From: CAJYAN01 sp046484825
GTDB taxonomy: Bacteria > Pseudomonadota > Gammaproteobacteria > UBA6429 > Thiohalophilaceae
Length of the DNA: 12,038 nucleotides
Direction: 5' to 3'
Assembly (NCBI GenBank): GCA_046484825.1
Contig: JAWOIE010000005.1
Span: forward strand, 1-12,038
Part shown: piece by piece, positions 1-6,614 of the stretch
Layout of the letters: every line of letters starts with the position of its first letter
How positions within the stretch are numbered: the stretch's first letter is position 1
Notes under the pieces: generated by a model
Database searches by the model: none
Seen by the model: the letters and a program-made list of their open reading frames with translations, nothing else
What the model was told of the DNA's origin: nothing
Program-made: the position numbers and the translations under genes

Positions 1-322
1 CGGCATTGGCAACATCTATTTCAGCGGTACGCAATTTTCCTGTGTCCTGGGCAATCAGTGCGCGTTGCTTGGCCAGGTAGGCCAGATGATCGACAACCTC
101 AGCATCTTCTTTCTTACTCCACGCACTCTCCGCATTTTCCAGCGCCTGGCCGGCCTGTTTCAGCTCCACCGCCGCATGCTTGTTGACATCGGCATCGCTC
201 TGCGCTGCACGGTAATTCCTGCGGGCTTCCTCAAGAACCGTGTGTTGCTCCGGCACGGTGCTGCAACCCACAACAGTAGCGCCGATGACGATAAGCGCAG
301 GTACAATAAGATAACTTCGCAT
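1..322 (-). CDS. DUF4398-type lipoprotein, probably the N-terminal part of an OmpA-family protein (partial)
   Basis: The reading frame runs off the left edge of the window, leaving the first 107 residues. It opens with a lipoprotein signal: a short N-terminus, a hydrophobic stretch and a lipobox ending VVGC with the lipidated cysteine at residue 20, so an outer-membrane or periplasm-facing lipoprotein is expected. The visible mature part is Ala/Glu/Lys/Gln-rich and helical (around residues 25-107), with the RRNYRAAQSDADV and AVELKQAGQALENAE patterns usual for DUF4398. In many gammaproteobacteria a DUF4398 lipoprotein gene is followed by one in which this domain is fused to a C-terminal OmpA peptidoglycan-binding domain; that half would lie outside the window, so the OmpA part is inference. 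The start is the ATG at 322-320, with AAGGAA about six bases upstream. The gene lies 53 bp after the related lipoprotein gene on the same strand and is probably co-transcribed with it. Confidence 0.75.
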   Translation of the reverse strand, partial: MRSYLIVPALIVIGATVVGCSTVPEQHTVLEEARRNYRAAQSDADVNKHAAVELKQAGQALENAESAWSKKEDAEVVDHLAYLAKQRALIAQDTGKLRTAEIDVANA

Positions 323-375
323 GGTCAATTCCTTTTGAGTTTAGTGTTGAGCATTGCTATTAGCGTCATTTTGGT

Positions 376-774
376 TCACGGTGTGGCGCGGTCCATTTCC
401 TGACGGAGGATGCGATTCGATTCCTCTGCGTTCCTAACGGCCACTTCGGCCTTGGCCAGGGCGGCCTTGGTTTCGGCGAGCTTGGCGTCAACCTGCGCTT
501 GTTCTGCCAGACGCTGCGCCTTGACGTAATTCTCGTCTGCCATGGCCTGTTCGGCGGCAGTCATCTTTTCAGTGGCGGATCTCAATTCTATGGGGGCGTA
601 CTCATTACCACCGACGCTGGCCGCACGCGTGACCGACGCCTTTGCCACTGCCATCTGCTCCGTCGGTGGTGGCATGCTTGCACAACCAGTCACAAGCAGC
701 ACTACGCCGGCAATGCCGCCCAGGCTGACGTGCGTCATGATTCGATGAGCGTCATAGCGATTAGATATTTTCAT
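376..774 (-). CDS. DUF4398-family lipoprotein
   Basis: This encodes 132 residues from the ATG at 774-772. An in-frame ATG two codons upstream (780) is possible, but GGACGG at 788-783 lies eight bases before the 774 start and only two before the other. Residues 1-31 form a signal peptide with lipobox LVTGC, cysteine 31 being the predicted lipidation site. The mature part carries APIELRSATEKMTAAEQAM and YVKAQRLAEQAQVDAKLAE, the alternating Ala/Glu/Lys helical pattern of DUF4398 proteins, and ends in a heptad-like segment (about residues 90-130), probably a coiled coil. The protein should sit in the envelope as a helical lipoprotein; no enzymatic role is known for the family. The next gene on the strand encodes a second lipoprotein with the same domain type, and the pair forms a likely operon. 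Confidence 0.8.
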   Translation of the reverse strand: MKISNRYDAHRIMTHVSLGGIAGVVLLVTGCASMPPPTEQMAVAKASVTRAASVGGNEYAPIELRSATEKMTAAEQAMADENYVKAQRLAEQAQVDAKLAETKAALAKAEVAVRNAEESNRILRQEMDRATP

Positions 775-1324
775 AGTCATTACCGTCCGTGTAGAGTTAA
801 ACTGCGCTATCCGCAGGGTCAACGTTGTTTGTCTGGCGTGTCATATAAGATTGCCAGGTCGTGAATACTATGGGCCACCACCCATGGTGTCTGTGCGCTG
901 CCGTACATAGACATAAGGGATGTTCCTTAACCCACATTTTGTGTTGGGTCGCAGGCTGCGTAATTAGGGGGTACCGGTTTAGCCACTAAGCCACCCGTTG
1001 AGCCCCCGTACCCCGCCGCCCGCGCACAGGACGCATCTTTTGCCACTCGCCCTGCAGACAAAAGGCAGTTTCTCGTCGTACGCATTCACTCCGCCCGGGA
1101 TCACCTGGTTACACGCGACGATGGCGTATTTGTCCAGGTAGCCCCTTCTCCCGCCGTTCGCTCAGTCACGGTAGTCACGCTCCGGGTGATTGAACCTCAC
1201 CAAGCGGCCATAGCTACGCCTACCTATCCATAGTCAACATAAAGGCCCCATACATTAATGGTGTATGCAGAATGGGGGGCACCTGCGGCTGGCAAACCAG
1301 CTTCTCGACCGGGGACCCGGCAAC
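775..1324. other. Non-coding stretch with inverted repeats and a possible decayed reading frame
   Basis: No convincing gene is seen between the two minus-strand genes. The stretch contains a bulged hairpin at 930-949 and a larger inverted repeat at 968-1014 (GGGGTAC...GTACCCC). It also contains a small stem at 1185-1201 (GGTGA/TCACC) and a cysteine-rich minus-strand frame at 979-1161 without a clear start. Promoters of the lipoprotein operon should lie near 800-950, but no convincing -35/-10 pair was found. Confidence 0.5.
968..1014. repeat. Inverted repeat, stem about 10 bp with one mismatch
   Basis: GGGGTACCGG (968-977) pairs with CCCGTACCCC (1005-1014) with one mismatch. The spacer itself contains TTAG-CCA-CTAA. 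No T-run follows on either strand, so this is not a classical terminator. It lies upstream of the DUF4398 lipoprotein operon (minus strand) and downstream of the first Crp/Fnr gene, so it could be an operator or an RNA fold. Confidence 0.4.
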
Positions 1325-2032
1325 CTAACCGAGCATGCGCGCGTAGGTCGCCTTGTCGTCGGCGTAGCACTGACAGGAAGCGGCTTCCAGGCCGCGCGGA
1401 TTGAGAATCGTGATATCCCCGCGCTGATAACTGATCAGCTTGCGTGCCTGCAGCGCGGTTGCGGCCCGGGTCACACCGACGCGGCGCACCCCCAGCATAT
1501 AGGCGAGGAATTCGTGCGTAATCCTAAAGGTGTCTGACTGCGCCCGATCCCGCGTCATGAGTAGCCAACGGGCCAGGCGGGCCTCGACCACGTGGAAGCG
1601 CGTACAGGCCGCCGTCTGGGCAATCTGTTCGATCATGACGTGCAGATAGCGCTTGAGCAGCCGATCCAGGGTGGGGCTACGTGCGAGTTCACGGCGCAGC
1701 GGCGCGGCACCAATGCGCAGTGCTGAGCCCGCGCCCTGCACCAGGGCGTGAAGTGGTGAAACTGCGATCCCCAGGATCAGGGAGATACCCAGCATGCCTT
1801 CATAACCGACCAGTCCCACTTCTAGGCTGCTGCGCTGATCCATGGGCACCGTTAGTGAGATAAAGGATTTGTTCGGAAACCACGCATGGCGAATGCGCTC
1901 CCCAGGCTCGGCGAGAATCTCTGCAAACACCAGGTCAACGGGCTCGCACTCCGCCAGAAAGCGCTGCCGATCCTCACGCGGCAAAGCGGCAAGTATGCGA
2001 TTGATGGGGGGTACTGTCTTTTTTCCAGGCAA
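1325..2032 (-). CDS. Crp/Fnr-family transcriptional regulator (first copy)
   Basis: From a TTG at 2032-2030 this encodes 235 residues. The frame is open further upstream, but the TTG start is chosen because AAGGAA (2044-2039) sits six bases before it, and because the resulting protein lines up from its first residues (MPGKKTV..NRILAALP) with the second copy at 6801 (MPNIQEP..NHLLDALP). The N-terminal half (about 10-140) is a cNMP-binding-type beta-roll with FPNKSFISL and VGYEGMLG. It lacks both the N-terminal cysteine cluster of oxygen-sensing FNR and the canonical cAMP-binding GE...RS pattern. A helical linker with EQIAQTAACTRFHVVEARLARWLL leads into a C-terminal helix-turn-helix (about 170-200, recognition segment RRVGVTRAA). 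This segment is unlike the E-x-x-SR signature of FNR or CRP, so a different target site is expected. The C-terminus has SCQCY (Cys 220 and 222), shared with the second copy. The ligand is unknown. Confidence 0.85.
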   Translation of the reverse strand: MPGKKTVPPINRILAALPREDRQRFLAECEPVDLVFAEILAEPGERIRHAWFPNKSFISLTVPMDQRSSLEVGLVGYEGMLGISLILGIAVSPLHALVQGAGSALRIGAAPLRRELARSPTLDRLLKRYLHVMIEQIAQTAACTRFHVVEARLARWLLMTRDRAQSDTFRITHEFLAYMLGVRRVGVTRAATALQARKLISYQRGDITILNPRGLEAASCQCYADDKATYARMLG

Positions 2033-2123
2033 CGGCTGTTCCTTATATTGCACAGAGTCACGACCGCGCAACATGGCGCAGAAAGCATTAGGCGTCTGTC
2101 CGTTAGCACACAAATCACCTCTG

Positions 2124-2137
2124 TTGATCGAGATCAG
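2124..2137. promoter_or_regulatory. FNR/ANR-like box
   Basis: TTGATCGAGATCAG matches the FNR consensus TTGAT-N4-ATCAA except for the last base. It lies about 98 bp upstream of the chosen start of the minus-strand Crp/Fnr gene and 17 bp before a plus-strand TATAAT. The spacing to a good -10 is not the classical -41.5 arrangement in either direction, so whether it activates or represses is open. The regulator gene next to it has a recognition helix unlike FNR, so a separate FNR-type protein would be the expected binder. Confidence 0.5.
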
Positions 2138-2154
2138 GCTACTCGCTCGACTTG

Positions 2155-2160
2155 TATAAT
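2155..2160 (+). promoter_or_regulatory. Candidate -10 element (TATAAT) of a plus-strand transcript
   Basis: This is a perfect TATAAT preceded by TTG. The -35 position (2132-2137, GATCAG) is poor but coincides with the right half of the FNR-like box. Transcription would begin near 2167 and no gene starts before 2553, so the product would be a long csbD leader or a small RNA. Confidence 0.3.
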
Positions 2161-2270
2161 GCGCTGTCGCGCCAACAGTTCCTTCCTGCTCAGCCCATGG
2201 CCGCAAATTGCGCTTTGCTCCGCGGCTCCGTGTGCTGTGGCCTCATCACCCTGAACCCTGCGCACAGACG

Positions 2271-2296
2271 ATGCCAGTGCAATCACACTGTGGCAT
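2271..2296 (+). terminator. Bulged hairpin, possible weak terminator
   Basis: ATGCCAGTG (2271-2279) pairs with CACTGTGGCAT (2286-2296) with a two-base bulge and the six-base loop CAATCA. It is followed by AACATGATTTTG, so the T-run is short and offset. It lies about 105-130 bases after the expected start of a transcript from the TATAAT at 2155. Confidence 0.3.
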
Positions 2297-2471
2297 AACA
2301 TGATTTTGCTCGACACAAACAGGTAATCTCTAGCGATACGCATAAGCTTGTTTATGGCGTGCCCGACGTCAATCGAATGTCACTCATCGCGGGGGCGTCA
2401 TATAAGCACACAGAACGCTAAGACACGGACAAAATACGGGTAATTTCATCGCGAGACACGCAGGCGAATAC

Positions 2472-2499
2472 GTACGATAGCGTACAGACAGTCACTGTC
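2472..2499. promoter_or_regulatory. Two adjacent operator-like palindromes upstream of csbD
   Basis: GTACG-ATAG-CGTAC (2472-2485) is followed at once by GACAGT-C-ACTGTC (2487-2499), both perfect. They overlap or flank the -35 position of a possible promoter whose -10 would be TATAGA at 2507-2512, about 40 bp before the CsbD start. This is the geometry of a repressor site; the binding protein is unknown. Confidence 0.4.
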
Positions 2500-2552
2500 A
2501 GCACGCTATAGATTCTACGCTGTAAACAAATCAACAGACAAAGGAGCAGGTT

Positions 2553-2756
2553 ATGAACTGGGATATGGTCCAGGGAAACTGGAAGCAATTCAAGGGCAAG
2601 GTAAAGTCACAGTGGGGCAAACTCACCGACGATCAGCTCGACGTAATCAGCGGCAAGCGCGACCAATTATCGGGCAAGATTCAGGAATCTTACGGCGTCT
2701 CCAAGGACGAAGCAGAGCAGCAGATCAAACGCTTCGAAGACAGTAACAAGGAGTAG
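2553..2756 (+). CDS. CsbD-family stress protein
   Basis: This encodes a 67-residue soluble protein that is a near-textbook CsbD/YjbJ family member. MNWDMVQGNWKQFKGKVKSQWGKLTDDQL is followed by a ISGKRDQLSGKIQESYGVSKDEAEQQI segment, together the paired helical motif of the family, at the usual length. CsbD proteins are abundant cytosolic proteins induced in stationary phase and general stress; their molecular role is not established. The ATG at 2553 is preceded by AAGGAG with a six-base gap, a strong ribosome site fitting high expression. Palindromes and a possible TATAGA -10 lie just upstream. The next gene downstream (BON-domain lipoprotein) is 129 bp away with its own ribosome site, so the two may form one stress unit or be transcribed separately. 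Confidence 0.95.
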   Translation: MNWDMVQGNWKQFKGKVKSQWGKLTDDQLDVISGKRDQLSGKIQESYGVSKDEAEQQIKRFEDSNKE

Positions 2757-2885
2757 GCTGCGCAGTGTGCCCGCCGGGATTCATGACACACCGCTGGAAC
2801 ACAATACCGTAGATGGTACTGGAATCTGTTTCGAATCACTTAATCTCTAATGACACACAACTCAACTACAACTGGAGTATTCAAC

Positions 2886-3218
2886 ATGAAACACAACAAT
2901 AAGTATCTTTCAGCACTATTCCTGGCCACAACACTGGTAGCTGGCGCCGGCATGGTTACCCTTTCGGGCTGCGCCTCCACAGAGACTCAATCAGGGACCG
3001 GTGAATATTTCGACGATTCTCTTGTCACCGCCAAGGTGAAGACAGCCATATTCAATGATGCCAGCCTGAAGTCTGCCGAGATCAATGTCGAGACCTTCAA
3101 GGGCGTAGTACAACTGAGTGGCTTCGTTAACTCACAGGCCGACATCGATCGAGCAGTTGTCGTGGCACGCAGCGTCAAAGGTGTGAAATCCGTCAAGAAC
3201 GATATGCGGGTGAAATAG
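2886..3218 (+). CDS. BON-domain lipoprotein (OsmY/DolP-like)
   Basis: This encodes 110 residues from the ATG at 2886, chosen because GGAG (2873-2876) lies nine bases before it and because it begins directly with a signal peptide (MKHNNKYLSALFLATT). An upstream in-frame ATG at 2850 would put twelve polar residues before the signal. The lipobox is LSGC with cysteine 29. One BON domain fills residues about 42-110: DDSLVTAKVKTAIFNDASLKSAEINVETFKGVVQLSGFVNS, then the RAVVVARSVKGVKSVKNDM ending typical of BON. Family members such as OsmY (soluble, two BON domains) and DolP (lipoprotein, two BON domains) bind phospholipid and protect the envelope. This protein has only one. It follows csbD on the same strand, consistent with a stress-response role, which is inference. 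Confidence 0.92.
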   Translation: MKHNNKYLSALFLATTLVAGAGMVTLSGCASTETQSGTGEYFDDSLVTAKVKTAIFNDASLKSAEINVETFKGVVQLSGFVNSQADIDRAVVVARSVKGVKSVKNDMRVK

Positions 3219-3302
3219 CAACAGCCCGGGAGTCTATGCCGATGAGTGCCGCTGCAGGCGCGTCGCGCATAGGGTTCAAATCATTGTAGAACCTCTGAAT
3301 AA

Positions 3303-3321
3303 GCTCATCAAACGGATGAGC
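3303..3321. repeat. Perfect 7-bp hairpin
   Basis: GCTCATC (3303-3309) and GATGAGC (3315-3321) are perfect complements with loop AAACG. It lies 85 bp after the BON-lipoprotein stop. It could end that transcript, but no T-run follows on the plus strand. Confidence 0.4.
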
Positions 3322-3374
3322 GCCTGTCCCACGAAGTGTCATGGCATTACAAAGCTTGCGCGTCTTAGTCTCAC

Positions 3375-3402
3375 GCCTTATCTGCCTCTAAACAGGTAAG
3401 GC
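3375..3402. repeat. 10-bp stem-loop with one G-U pair
   Basis: GCCTTATCTG (3375-3384) pairs with CAGGTAAGGC (3393-3402) through ten pairs, one a wobble when read as plus-strand RNA, with loop CCTCTAAA. The A-rich run AAAATGAAACAAAAAA follows on the plus strand, so it is not a plus-strand terminator. The wobble makes a structured plus-strand RNA plausible. Confidence 0.4.
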
Positions 3403-3738
3403 AAAATGAAACAAAAAAGCGGGCTTGCCAATGGATGGTAGAAGTTAGCACAAGGCAGGGAAGACGACTCCATGAATGGAGGAGGTAGAATTGTGTCTGG
3501 AACAGCAATCGAGTTTCCGAGTTTACAGGTCCTAAATGACCATTTGACACGCCTTCCAGCGTGGCCAGCGCGCCTTCAGTGATTTTTTAGATGTGCCCCT
3601 GCACACAGACCAGGACAGAGGTCAGTCTACGCGCCGGGTGGGACACCGACACGGCTGGAACTCAGAAGTATAGCGGTATCACACTCGATGATGGCGTTCA
3701 CGGACATCTCCTGATGAAACATAACGTATCGGATGCAG

Positions 3739-3753
3739 CCCAGTTACACTGGG
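3739..3753. repeat. Short perfect hairpin
   Basis: CCCAGT-TAC-ACTGGG is a six-bp perfect inverted repeat, extendable by a wobble pair and one more pair. It is followed on the plus strand by TTGTTCG, too poor in T for a confident terminator call. Confidence 0.3.
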
Positions 3754-4046
3754 TTGTTCGATCATGAGTCTTGATATTTACGCTATATATACGCTTCACG
3801 ATTGCGCGACGCTCGCCCTGCGCTACAGGCAGGTACGCCACACGCCGCTTTAGAGATACAACAGTGCTGAGTCGTGGCGCAGCCTGTGGAGGCAGGCGTG
3901 TCCAGCGAGGCTTGCTCCGTTGAGACTACACTCACACATCTGTGCACCACTCACGGTTTCCTGAACACCTGTAACACATCCCTCTGGTCTACATCTAGCA
4001 CGTGGAATGCTTCTGCGTGTGCGCTGCTGGTGATGCTGAAGGCACC

Positions 4047-5582
4047 TTATCCCCGCTTCGCACCATGCACCACATGGGTATCGTCAAACGGCCGGGCGGC
4101 ATGCGCATGGACAGCCATACCAGGCCTGAAGAACCGGTAGTCGTTGCGGCCACTTGCCTTGGCGTGATACATCGCAACATCCGCATTGTGCATCACGGCA
4201 TTCATATCATCGCCGTCATCCGGGTAGACACTGATACCGATACTCAAGGTAAGATTAATTTCATGACCCTCGATGACTTGCGGCACGGCGAACGCCGCTT
4301 GCAACTTCTCCGCTACCTGCGATGCATCCTGTGGATGTTCGATTTCAGCCAGTAGAATTACGAATTCATCACCGCCTTGTCGGTATACCGTGTCCGTGGC
4401 ACGTACGCACGCCACCAGGCGATCTGCGGACGTCTTTAACAACTGGTCACCGACTCCATGTCCCAGGGAATCGTTAATGTCCTTAAAGTAATCCAGGTCC
4501 ACGAACAGTAACGCCACCTGTTTGCCGTGCCGTTGTGCGAATTTGATCGCCTGGGAAAGGCGCTCCATCAGCAGCGCCCGGTTAGGTAGACCGGTCAAAA
4601 AATCGTGCCGCGCCTGATGCGTCATTTTCCGAACCATGGCCTGCGACTGGCTGATGTCATGGAAGACAATCACCGCGCCGGTGACCCGGCCGTCGCGATC
4701 ATGGATAGGTGCGGCGGAATCCTCGATGAAGGTCTCGGCCCCGTCACGGCGGATGAGCACGCAATCTGCGGCCAGCCCGACGATCCTGTCCTCTGCGATG
4801 GCGCGTCGCGCCGGGTCGGCAGCGACCTCCCGTGTCGTACCATCGATAATATTGAATACTTCCGCAAGGGAACGACTCAGCGCATCATCACATGACCAAC
4901 CGGTCATCTTTTCGGCCACGAGGTTCATGTAGGTCACATTCCCCATAACGTCAGTCACCAGCACGGCGTCACCTATAGAGTTGAGTGTCACCTGGGCGCG
5001 CTCCTTTTCCTCGTACAGTGCTGTTTCCGCTGCGCGCAAGGCATGCTCGGAGGATTTGCGGGCACTGATGTCTTCGACGGTTAGCACCAGGCCATGCCGT
5101 TCACCAGCAGAGGCGGGGCCATCGTTAAGCACCGCGATATTGACCCGCGTCCAGACGACACTGCCATCACTGCGCAGAAAACGAAACTCCGTTTGGTAGG
5201 GCTCCGTTTTCGACGTGTTGGCACTCAGTTCGTCAAGGACGCGTTGATGGTCATCCGGGTGAATCACCTTCACCCAGTTCATACCCAGTGCCTGTTCCGA
5301 GGTCAGGCCCGATATAGTGCGATAGGCCGCGTTAGAGTACGTCCCCCGGCCCTCGGCATCGGTGGTGAAGATACCCAGTGGAGATGCGTCGCTCATGGCG
5401 CGAAATCGCGCCTCGCTAACCTGCAATGCCGACAATCTCTGTCTGCCCACAGGGTCATTTTCTACTTGAGACACGCGTGCGCTCTCTGGGTTTACGTCAT
5501 CATCAGCCGCGATGCCCGAAGCGTCTGAACTTCTGCTCGGCTTCGATCCGGATGATTCCGTAAGGTCTCCATCCCAATTCAT
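4047..5582 (-). CDS. PAS-PAS-GGDEF diguanylate cyclase
   Basis: This encodes 511 residues with no membrane segment, so a cytosolic signalling enzyme. After a polar, low-complexity N-terminus (1-50) come a first PAS/PAC unit (about 56-175, with HPDDHQRV and the FLRSDGSVVW core), a short helical linker, and a second PAS (about 196-312). The GGDEF domain follows (about 325-485). Its active-site motif GGDEF is intact at 403-407, with DFLTGLPNR and DLDYFKDIND upstream, so synthesis of c-di-GMP from two GTP is expected. The inhibitory site RxxD is present at R394-D397, five residues before GGDEF, so product feedback inhibition is likely. The protein stops about 25 residues after the domain, in FFRPGM..., which resembles the linker that normally leads to an EAL domain; no EAL follows. 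The PAS ligands cannot be told. The start is the ATG at 5582-5580 with GGAG five bases before it. Confidence 0.93.
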   Translation of the reverse strand: MNWDGDLTESSGSKPSRSSDASGIAADDDVNPESARVSQVENDPVGRQRLSALQVSEARFRAMSDASPLGIFTTDAEGRGTYSNAAYRTISGLTSEQALGMNWVKVIHPDDHQRVLDELSANTSKTEPYQTEFRFLRSDGSVVWTRVNIAVLNDGPASAGERHGLVLTVEDISARKSSEHALRAAETALYEEKERAQVTLNSIGDAVLVTDVMGNVTYMNLVAEKMTGWSCDDALSRSLAEVFNIIDGTTREVAADPARRAIAEDRIVGLAADCVLIRRDGAETFIEDSAAPIHDRDGRVTGAVIVFHDISQSQAMVRKMTHQARHDFLTGLPNRALLMERLSQAIKFAQRHGKQVALLFVDLDYFKDINDSLGHGVGDQLLKTSADRLVACVRATDTVYRQGGDEFVILLAEIEHPQDASQVAEKLQAAFAVPQVIEGHEINLTLSIGISVYPDDGDDMNAVMHNADVAMYHAKASGRNDYRFFRPGMAVHAHAARPFDDTHVVHGAKRG

Positions 5583-6087
5583 ACAAACTCCATATCCACT
5601 TTAATCATCACAGGCACAAGGTTAATCCATTACTCGGAGGTGGTCTGTACGCCAGTGCACATGCATAAACAGACATTAAGTGCGGTGACCCCGGGCGATT
5701 CAACTGGACTAAAACGGGCACGCCACCCACGATCTCTTCGCGTCCTTACCGCTGACGACAACCCGCAGTACACTTCTTCACGCTGTGCGATGACAAACCG
5801 TAACCTCTGGCGTCAGGATTCAGTAGCTGCAGCACAACAGGCATGCACATACATGCGACCAACGGTATTTGTGGAACATAAAATCCGACTAAAGCAGGCC
5901 GGCACGACCTTTCCCACTCCATTCGAGTTAACTATTTTTTGAGTCACCTGCCTGTGTCCTGACATCATATTGTGTAGATAAATACGTATGTTCGTGCCAC
6001 AAACCGGCAACGATTCAGGGCGTGATCGCTACGCTGCGCCACAGCGATATCTCACTTAAGGCGCACGGCGACCCCGCCTTGGCAGGA
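5583..6087. other. Intergenic stretch; one weak open frame, no supported gene
   Basis: This covers the leader of the diguanylate cyclase gene and the tail of the lmo0937-type gene. A plus-strand frame at 5640-5942 (or ATG at 5661) is open for about 100 codons and includes RVLTADDNPQ, resembling the start of a response-regulator receiver domain. The rest does not fit that fold and shows no normal protein composition. No terminator or RNA gene was recognised. Confidence 0.4.
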
Positions 6088-6234
6088 TCAGATGCGTCGG
6101 CCTTCAATGACACGCATCAACAGGATTACGACGGCAATGACCATGAGTATGTTTATCAACCCACCCATGGTGTAAGACGAAACCAGGCCAAGCAGCCAGA
6201 CAATAATCAGGATAGTAGCAATGGTTTGCAGCAT
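6088..6234 (-). CDS. lmo0937-family small membrane protein
   Basis: This 48-residue gene is easily missed because of its size. The protein starts MLQTIATILIIVWLLGLV, then SSYTMGGLINILMVIAVVILL, and ends RVIEGRRI. These are the two membrane segments (about 4-18 and 24-40), the conserved YTMGG turn and the short basic tail of the lmo0937 (DUF5670) family, at the family's usual length of about 50. The function is unknown; family members are small inner-membrane proteins often found beside stress genes such as csbD. The ATG at 6234-6232 has GGGAG eight bases before it. The gene stands alone on the minus strand, divergent from the Crp/Fnr gene at 6801 across a 566-bp gap, so that regulator is a candidate controller (inference). 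Confidence 0.9.
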   Translation of the reverse strand: MLQTIATILIIVWLLGLVSSYTMGGLINILMVIAVVILLMRVIEGRRI

Positions 6235-6433
6235 GTTCGATTCTCCCAGGTAGTATTTTTAACGGTTCAGCCGAGCTGGCTCTCAAGCACAGGCAGCTAT
6301 TTACTGTAATGACCAGCCGCACCGACTCTGGCGCCACTGGCGGTGTTCCTGTCCTGTCTCAACAATCCCACATGACCGCTCAGGACATTCGGCATGGCGG
6401 CGACAAACGAGCTGGCGACATTAACCCTGTGTG

Positions 6434-6444
6434 TTACAGTGTAA
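6434..6444. promoter_or_regulatory. Palindrome TTACAGTGTAA, operator-like
   Basis: This is a perfect 11-bp palindrome (TTACA-G-TGTAA) followed by TGACAC. A related TTTACTGTAATGACC occurs at 6300-6314, about 130 bp away and nearer the lmo0937-type gene. Two copies of a shared TGTAATGAC core suggest a regulator site; the factor is unknown. Confidence 0.3.
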
Positions 6445-6447
6445 TGA

Positions 6448-6474
6448 CACCGGCAACAGCTTTCGTTGCCGGTG
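6448..6474. repeat. Perfect 10-bp stem-loop
   Basis: CACCGGCAAC (6448-6457) and GTTGCCGGTG (6465-6474) are perfect complements with loop AGCTTTC. The GC-rich stem would be very stable in RNA. Neither strand shows a T-run after it, so it may be a structured leader or a terminator without a tail. It lies more than 210 bp from either flanking gene. Confidence 0.5.
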
Positions 6475-6605
6475 CTTAGCAAAGGGCGAGATTCCATCGA
6501 ACTCACGTCCTCGTCTGTCTGTAACCGCACATAGCCGATAGGTGTGCAGTACACGGAGGACCACAAAAGAAGTCTCGGTTCGCTAGCGCACATGAGTCCC
6601 GGATC

Positions 6606-6614
6606 TGTTATAAT
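6606..6614 (+). promoter_or_regulatory. Extended -10 promoter (TGTTATAAT)
   Basis: TG-T-TATAAT is an exact extended -10 element. The -35 position (6586-6591, GCGCAC) is poor, as is common for extended -10 promoters. Transcription would start near 6621 and lead into the Crp/Fnr gene at 6801 through a leader of about 180 bases that contains the 18-bp palindrome. Confidence 0.45.

Larger units (their letters stand above)
2033..2552. other. Intergenic region with FNR-like box, TATAAT and palindromes
   Basis: This is the divergent regulatory region between the first Crp/Fnr gene (minus) and the CsbD gene (plus). It holds an FNR-like box (2124-2137), a perfect plus-strand TATAAT (2155-2160), an 11-bp palindrome CGCAAATTGCG (2202-2212) and a bulged hairpin (2271-2296). 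Paired palindromes (2472-2499) lie upstream of csbD. No protein gene is supported in it. Confidence 0.6.
3219..4046. other. Long non-coding stretch with several hairpins; no supported gene
   Basis: About 830 bp separate the convergent BON-lipoprotein gene and diguanylate cyclase gene. It holds perfect or near-perfect stems at 3303-3321, 3375-3402 and 3739-3753, and a 36-codon open frame at 3472-3582 whose internal GTG (3493) follows a strong GGAGGAGG. No known protein, tRNA or mobile-element core was recognised. None of the hairpins has a proper T-run. Confidence 0.5.

Noticed and set aside
65..864. Plus-strand frames over the two lipoprotein genes
   Set aside because: Both minus-strand genes have lipoboxes and ribosome sites; the plus-strand products have no protein-like character.
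3290..3302. GAACCTCTGAATAA as an insertion-sequence end
   Set aside because: No matching inverted end, target duplication or transposase was found in the window.
3773..3795. TTGATA and TATATA as a promoter pair
   Set aside because: Only seven bases separate the two hexamers, far short of the 16-18 needed.
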